A stretch of 62,735 nt of DNA. Source: Euryarchaeota archaeon UBA439 (GTDB lineage: Archaea; Thermoplasmatota; Poseidoniia; Poseidoniales; Thalassarchaeaceae). The notes under the pieces were generated by a model, which saw nothing but the letters and a program-made list of their open reading frames with translations, searched no databases and was not told the origin of the DNA. Positions 62,313 through 62,735 of this stretch are shown here, one piece after another; the stretch's first letter is position 1; every line of letters starts with the position of its first letter. Location of the stretch: positions 1 through 62,735 of the forward strand of contig DANB01000019.1 in assembly GCA_002497245.1 (NCBI GenBank). Direction: 5' to 3'. Made by a program: the position numbers and the translations under genes.

Positions 62313-62735
62313 AAATGCTACAACCCGACTGGGGGATGGCTCGGCTCGAGAGCCGAAGAAGGTCGTGACAAGCTGCGATAAGTTGCGGGGAGAGGCATGA
62401 ATCTCTTGGATCCGCAAATTGCTGAATGGGACCTCCTGGCACTCTGTGCCATTCCTAAATGGAAAGGGAACCTCCTGAACTGAAGCATCTCAGTAGGGAG
62501 AGGAAAAGAAATCAAACGAGATACCGCTAGTAGTGGCGAATGAAAACGGTATAGGACAAACCGAATCTTTATGAGAAATCATGAAGAGATGTGGGGTATG
62601 GACCATCTGTAGTCTAAGTCATGGAAGTAGAAGTCGCCTGGAACGGCGCACCATAGAGGGTGAAAGACCCGTATATGTACATGATATGACCATGTGATGA
62701 TTCCTGAGTATCGTGCGTTGGATATCGCGCGTGAA
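62313..62735 (+). rRNA. 23S ribosomal RNA (5' part; continues past the window)
   Basis: The sequence GGATGGCTCGGCTC at about 62334 and AGCTGCGATAAG at about 62370 match the highly conserved 5' end of archaeal 23S rRNA (helices 1-11 region), as does the GTAGTGGCGAATGAA-like stretch near 62530. The 5' end is set at about 62313 by comparing the distance to GGATGG with Haloarcula 23S; it could be off by several bases. About 420 of some 2,900 bases are present. No 16S gene or tRNA-Ala lies before it, unlike the common archaeal operon but like Thermoplasma and Marine Group II, where 16S and 23S are unlinked. Confidence 0.93.

Noticed and set aside
62024..62515. Three minus-strand frames of 65-89 residues across the rRNA leader and 23S gene
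   Set aside because: They overlap the conserved 23S rRNA and its leader and have no protein-like pattern.
1..62735. Insertion sequences, phage genes, toxin-antitoxin pairs, integrase or attachment sites
   Set aside because: No transposase, integrase or phage-type motif, terminal inverted repeats or target duplications were seen; the window reads as ordinary chromosome.

Overview
The window is a piece of chromosome from an archaeon of the Thermoplasmatota, most probably a planktonic Marine Group II member (Poseidoniales). This rests on content. Archaea-specific genes are present: archease, CDP-archaeol synthase (carS), an STT3/AglB oligosaccharyltransferase, archaeosine synthase (arcS), archaeal uS15, phosphorylating archaeal GAPDH, RNase P subunit Rpr2/RNP4 and a UPF0201 RNA-binding protein. 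The sequence is AT-rich, gene-dense and uses GGTGA-type ribosome sites or leaderless starts. A 23S rRNA gene begins at the right edge with no 16S gene or tRNA in front of it. The lineage assignment is inference; no database was searched.

Layout. 1-3521: the 3' part of a very large calcium-binding-repeat surface protein, then archease. 3524-7391: a membrane-anchored surface protein divergent from carS, then purD. 7511-25264: a giant 3,173-residue oligosaccharyltransferase, a membrane-anchored subtilisin-like protease, a 1,406-residue beta-helix surface protein and a STAND-type regulator with TPRs. 25251-36450: a metallo-beta-lactamase-fold hydrolase, a 1,906-residue surface protein with calcium repeats and a predicted seven-bladed propeller, small unknown genes, a pyroglutamyl-peptidase/Nudix fusion, a UPF0201 protein, a membrane zinc-ribbon protein and dnaJ. 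36447-43857: a surface protein, arcS, rps15, a degenerate DHH-like protein and a second membrane/zinc-ribbon protein. 43938-52908, mostly minus strand: an SGNH-like surface protein, rnhB, gltX, pheT and a truncated glutamate-synthase-like protein. 53066-61970: gap, a 1,599-residue subtilase, the adk-rnp4-yhbY cluster and an NhaD/SLC13-type transporter. 61971-62735: the rRNA leader and the 5' end of 23S rRNA.

Two themes run through it. One is ordinary information processing and core metabolism (tRNA charging and modification, RNase P, ribosome, chaperone, purines, lipids, glycolysis). The other is a heavy investment in the cell surface: ten exported or membrane-anchored proteins take up about 37.3 kb, close to 60% of the window, alongside the glycosylation enzyme and two proteases that could modify or process them. 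No insertion sequence, CRISPR array, phage gene or tRNA was found. The most interesting items are the three-part giant oligosaccharyltransferase, the Pcp-Nudix fusion, the glutamate-synthase relic translationally coupled to pheT, the possible inactive RecJ/Cdc45-like protein next to rps15, and Trp-rich tails on surface proteins.
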